7,816 bases of DNA from CAYMDS01 sp964653195. GTDB taxonomy: Bacteria; Patescibacteriota; Microgenomatia; Levybacterales; UBA12049. The first letter of the stretch is position 1; each line of letters starts with the position of its first letter. Location: contig CAZZCX010000036.1 of assembly GCA_964653195.1 (NCBI GenBank), positions 1 through 7,816 on the forward strand. Direction: 5' to 3'. Positions 5,820-7,816 of this stretch are shown one piece after another. The notes beneath the pieces are model-generated. The model was not told where the DNA came from. It saw only the letters and a program-made list of their open reading frames with translations, and searched no databases. A program made the position numbers and the translations under genes.

Positions 5820-7253
5820 ATGTTAAGTTATAATTTGCTGATAATTACACTAGTGTTCATAAATATATCCCTTTTGCTATTTTTGTATCACCGATCAAAG
5901 CAAGAAAACACAGCGTTAATAAATACTGGTCAAACAAATAAATTACAGGATTTTCTTACTGAGTTAAATAAGATCATGACCTCCACAATACTGCTTGAGG
6001 ATCTTGTAGATAAGCTACTTACCAGACTTTTTACGGAACTTAAAGTAAGCGAAGGTACACTCTTGCTTTTTTCAGAAGATAAAATTACCTGGGCAAAAAC
6101 AATAGGCTACAAATCAAATCCCGTATTTGATGAAAAAATATTGTTTCATTTTATAAACGAAAACCTTACAAAAGAAGTGCTCATAGTAAATTTACTAGAA
6201 GACAGCACCATCAAGCATTATTTCTTAGGAAAAAACTTTTCGATAATAGTCCCTTTGAAAGCTAAAAATATACTTGAGGGTGCAATTGTTCTAGGAAAGA
6301 ATACTTCTAATGCAAATTACACGCCTAAAGATATAAAAATTCTTGAATTTATAGCCCCGGAAATGGCCATAGCTATAAAAAACGCTGAGTCCTTTGAAGA
6401 GATACGTAAGTTTAACGAAGTTCTACAAAAAGAAGTAGATACGGCTACGGCTGATATGAAAAAAATCAATGAAGAAATGTATAAGAAAAATTTAAATCTT
6501 AAACATTTAAGCGACCAACTTGTAGAAGCAAATTCAAAGTTACAACAACTTGACCATCTAAAAGACGAATTCGTTTCTCTAGCTTCCCATGAACTAAGAA
6601 CACCAATGACAGCTATCAAATCTTATTTGTGGTTATTTCTTGAAAGTAAGAATTTACCGTTAAGCGATAAACAAAAAACATACATAGAAAGAGCATACCA
6701 AGCTACAGACAGACTTATAACGCTCGTAAACGACATGCTGAACGTCTCAAGAATTGAATCAGGTAGAATGAACATAAATTTAAAACCGTTTAATATGGTG
6801 AAGCTGATAAACGAAGTTACTGACGAATTAAAACCAACTGCTATTAAGCAAAAAATTAGTTTAAACATTGAAATAGATGAACTTAATCTTCCTGAAGTTA
6901 CTGCTGATCAAAACAAAATACGTGAAGTTATAATAAATCTAATAGGAAACTCACTTAAATTCACAAATGAAAATGGAAAAATTACAATTAAATTATTTAA
7001 GCAAAAGGATTCTATAGTTATCCAGATAAAAGATACCGGAAAAGGCATAAAAGCAGAAGATATGCCTAAACTATTCCATAAATTTCAAACTGTAGGCAGC
7101 AACTATCTAACTAAGAATAATTCCCAGGGTACAGGATTAGGGTTATACCTTTCTAAGTCAATTGTAGAGCTACATAAAGGTAAAATTTGGGCTGAATCAG
7201 AGGGAGAAGGCAAAGGATCTATATTCTCATTTACTTTACCATTTAAAATTTAA
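5820..7253 (+). CDS. GAF-domain sensor histidine kinase
   Basis: A 477-residue kinase. One membrane helix (about 4-23) has almost nothing outside the membrane. It is followed by a GAF domain (about 42-190), a long charged coiled coil (about 190-246), a HisKA dimerisation domain (about 247-312) and an HATPase_c domain (about 360-475). Catalytic features are intact: phospho-acceptor His257 in SHELRTP, N box Asn377 (NLIGNSLKFT), G1 box DTGKGI from Asp405, F box LFHKF, and G2 box GTGLGL from Gly437. The HExxT motif (Glu258, Thr261) fits a kinase that can also dephosphorylate its regulator. The signal is unknown. With no extracytoplasmic domain, sensing must be through the GAF domain, the membrane or a partner such as the membrane protein at 4600. 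The receiver protein ending 19 bases downstream on the other strand is the likeliest partner. Confidence 0.95.
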   Translation: MLSYNLLIITLVFINISLLLFLYHRSKQENTALINTGQTNKLQDFLTELNKIMTSTILLEDLVDKLLTRLFTELKVSEGTLLLFSEDKITWAKTIGYKSNPVFDEKILFHFINENLTKEVLIVNLLEDSTIKHYFLGKNFSIIVPLKAKNILEGAIVLGKNTSNANYTPKDIKILEFIAPEMAIAIKNAESFEEIRKFNEVLQKEVDTATADMKKINEEMYKKNLNLKHLSDQLVEANSKLQQLDHLKDEFVSLASHELRTPMTAIKSYLWLFLESKNLPLSDKQKTYIERAYQATDRLITLVNDMLNVSRIESGRMNINLKPFNMVKLINEVTDELKPTAIKQKISLNIEIDELNLPEVTADQNKIREVIINLIGNSLKFTNENGKITIKLFKQKDSIVIQIKDTGKGIKAEDMPKLFHKFQTVGSNYLTKNNSQGTGLGLYLSKSIVELHKGKIWAESEGEGKGSIFSFTLPFKI

Positions 7254-7261
7254 ACTGTATA

Positions 7262-7278
7262 AGTTAATTAGCTTAACT
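7262..7278. terminator. Weak hairpin between convergent gene ends
   Basis: AGTTAA (7262-7267), loop TTAGC, TTAACT (7273-7278). It lies between the kinase stop (7251-7253) and the regulator stop (TTA at 7273-7275) and overlaps the latter. Both arms are AT-rich and there is no T-run, so shared termination is only a possibility. Confidence 0.25.
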
Positions 7279-7656
7279 GAGATATTTTATCACCTCATTT
7301 AATATATCCCCTGGCGTTAATTGACTTTTTATCAGATATCCATCCCCATACTGCATTGCTTCTTTTATCTCTTTATCACTATCCAGGTTAGTTAGAAATA
7401 CTAGCTTCTTATAGTAAGTCCTTGGATCATACTCTGGCTTTTCATGGAGCTTCTTCATGACGTCTACACCACTCATGTGTGGCATTATAATATCCAATAG
7501 CACCAAATCCCATTTCCCTTCTATTATCTTTTCATAGCCTTTCTCACCGTCTTCTGCAGAATCTACAAAAAGTCCTGCATTATTTAAAACTTCAATGTAA
7601 ATATCTCTCAAGAATAGATCATCTTCTATTACTAAAACTCTTTTTTTCTCATCCAT
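7273..7656 (-). CDS. Receiver-only response regulator, convergent with the kinase
   Basis: A single REC domain of 127 residues, or 129 if the upstream ATG at 7662 is used. In the longer numbering the key residues are Glu13-Asp14-Asp15 (VIEDD), phosphoacceptor Asp57 (LLDIIMPH), Thr91 (FLTN) and Lys112 (LIKS). A longer loop, KPEYDPRTYYKK (75-86), precedes the fourth strand. There is no output domain, so it signals by protein contact. I chose the ATG at 7656 because the promoter just upstream predicts transcription starting at 7656 itself; the ATG at 7662 would then lie outside the mRNA. Convergent placement 19 bases from the kinase stop makes it the likely phosphorelay partner, while its separate promoter allows independent control. 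Confidence 0.93.
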   Translation of the reverse strand: MDEKKRVLVIEDDLFLRDIYIEVLNNAGLFVDSAEDGEKGYEKIIEGKWDLVLLDIIMPHMSGVDVMKKLHEKPEYDPRTYYKKLVFLTNLDSDKEIKEAMQYGDGYLIKSQLTPGDILNEVIKYLS

Positions 7657-7662
7657 ATTCAT

Positions 7663-7691
7663 ATATTAACAATCAAGTTCTATATAGTCAA
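7663..7691 (-). promoter_or_regulatory. Promoter of the second response regulator (leaderless)
   Basis: On the reverse strand: TTGACT at 7691-7686, a 17-base spacer ending in TGT, and TAATAT at 7668-7663, which is an extended -10. Counting seven bases on from the -10 end puts the start at 7656, the A of an in-frame ATG. This predicts a leaderless mRNA and sets the start codon choice. Confidence 0.65.
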
Positions 7692-7720
7692 TAAGTTACA
7701 GTTTGATTTGAAAAACAAAA

Positions 7721-7744
7721 AAAACTACGGCATGCCGTAGTTTT
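7721..7744. terminator. Symmetric intrinsic terminator, strong on the reverse strand
   Basis: Ten-base arms AAAACTACGG (7721-7730) and CCGTAGTTTT (7735-7744) flank a CATG loop, forming a perfect 24-bp palindrome. On the reverse strand the hairpin is followed by an almost unbroken T-run (complement of the A-rich 7711-7724), so it should end transcription of the gene to its right. On the forward strand the T-run is shorter (TTTT then ATAG), though it may still work both ways. It insulates the regulator promoter at 7663-7691 from readthrough. Confidence 0.85.
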
Positions 7745-7760
7745 ATAGTATTTCCTTTTT

Positions 7761-7816
7761 TTATCTTGTTACCGCGATGGTTTCGGCGAGCTCTGCGCCT
7801 GGAGCTGAGACTGTTA
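7761..7816 (-). CDS. Possible C-terminal end of a reverse-strand gene (partial)
   Basis: On the reverse strand one frame is open from the window edge and ends in TAA at 7763-7761, reading TVSAPGAELAETIAVTR. The stop is 16 bases from the terminator hairpin, the usual position for a gene end, which supports this strand and frame. The stretch is distinctly more GC-rich than the rest of the window and its codons end in G or C more often. Too little is visible to name a family. A competing reading is a forward ORF starting with ATG at 7777 (MVSASSAPGAETV), which is less well supported because it has no promoter or ribosome site. Confidence 0.5.
   Translation of the reverse strand, partial: TVSAPGAELAETIAVTR

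Noticed and set aside
6317..6868. Reverse-strand ORFs of 100 and 81 codons inside the kinase gene
   Set aside because: They are antisense to the HisKA and ATPase regions, which carry every catalytic motif in the forward frame.
1..7816. CRISPR arrays, tRNA or rRNA genes, insertion sequences, phage genes
   Set aside because: No regularly spaced repeats, cloverleaf sequences, transposase motifs or terminal inverted repeats were seen on either strand.

Overview
The window is AT-rich and gene-dense. It holds short intergenic gaps, receiver-only response regulators, a cytoplasmic GAF histidine kinase, very few Shine-Dalgarno sequences, and -10 boxes placed almost on top of start codons. Together these suggest a small-genome, ultra-small bacterium of the Candidate Phyla Radiation (Patescibacteria, perhaps Microgenomates). 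That assignment is inference from style; no rRNA or marker gene is present. TGA works as a stop and glycine is encoded by GGN, so the standard bacterial code fits. A run of exactly 100 N (3529-3628) marks an assembly gap, so distances across it are not reliable.

Left part (1-1298): the 3' portion of a bifunctional phosphoglucose/phosphomannose isomerase, then a receiver-only response regulator with an extended -10 promoter. A 268-base intergenic region follows. It holds a near-consensus sigma70 promoter, a 9-bp direct repeat, a hairpin and one or two possible tiny ORFs.

Middle (1299-4540): a PLP-dependent Orn/Lys/Arg decarboxylase-family protein is followed after 8 bases by a DMT/EamA-type transporter, probably an operon that makes and moves an amine or amino acid. 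The transporter runs into the gap. On the far side, on the opposite strand, lies a stand-alone DUF2156 (LPG-synthase C-terminal, GNAT-fold) protein.

Right part (4541-7816): a divergent promoter region drives a polytopic membrane protein resembling sensor membrane modules, a 91-residue protein of unknown function, and a histidine kinase with one N-terminal membrane helix, a GAF domain and an intact kinase core. A second receiver-only regulator converges on the kinase with its own promoter and is probably its partner, or one of them. The window ends with a symmetric terminator hairpin and what looks like the last codons of another reverse-strand gene. The most interesting points are the apparent split sensory module (4600-7656), the decarboxylase homologue that lacks the usual PGH segment, the repeated leaderless promoter layout, and the long structured leader in front of the decarboxylase.
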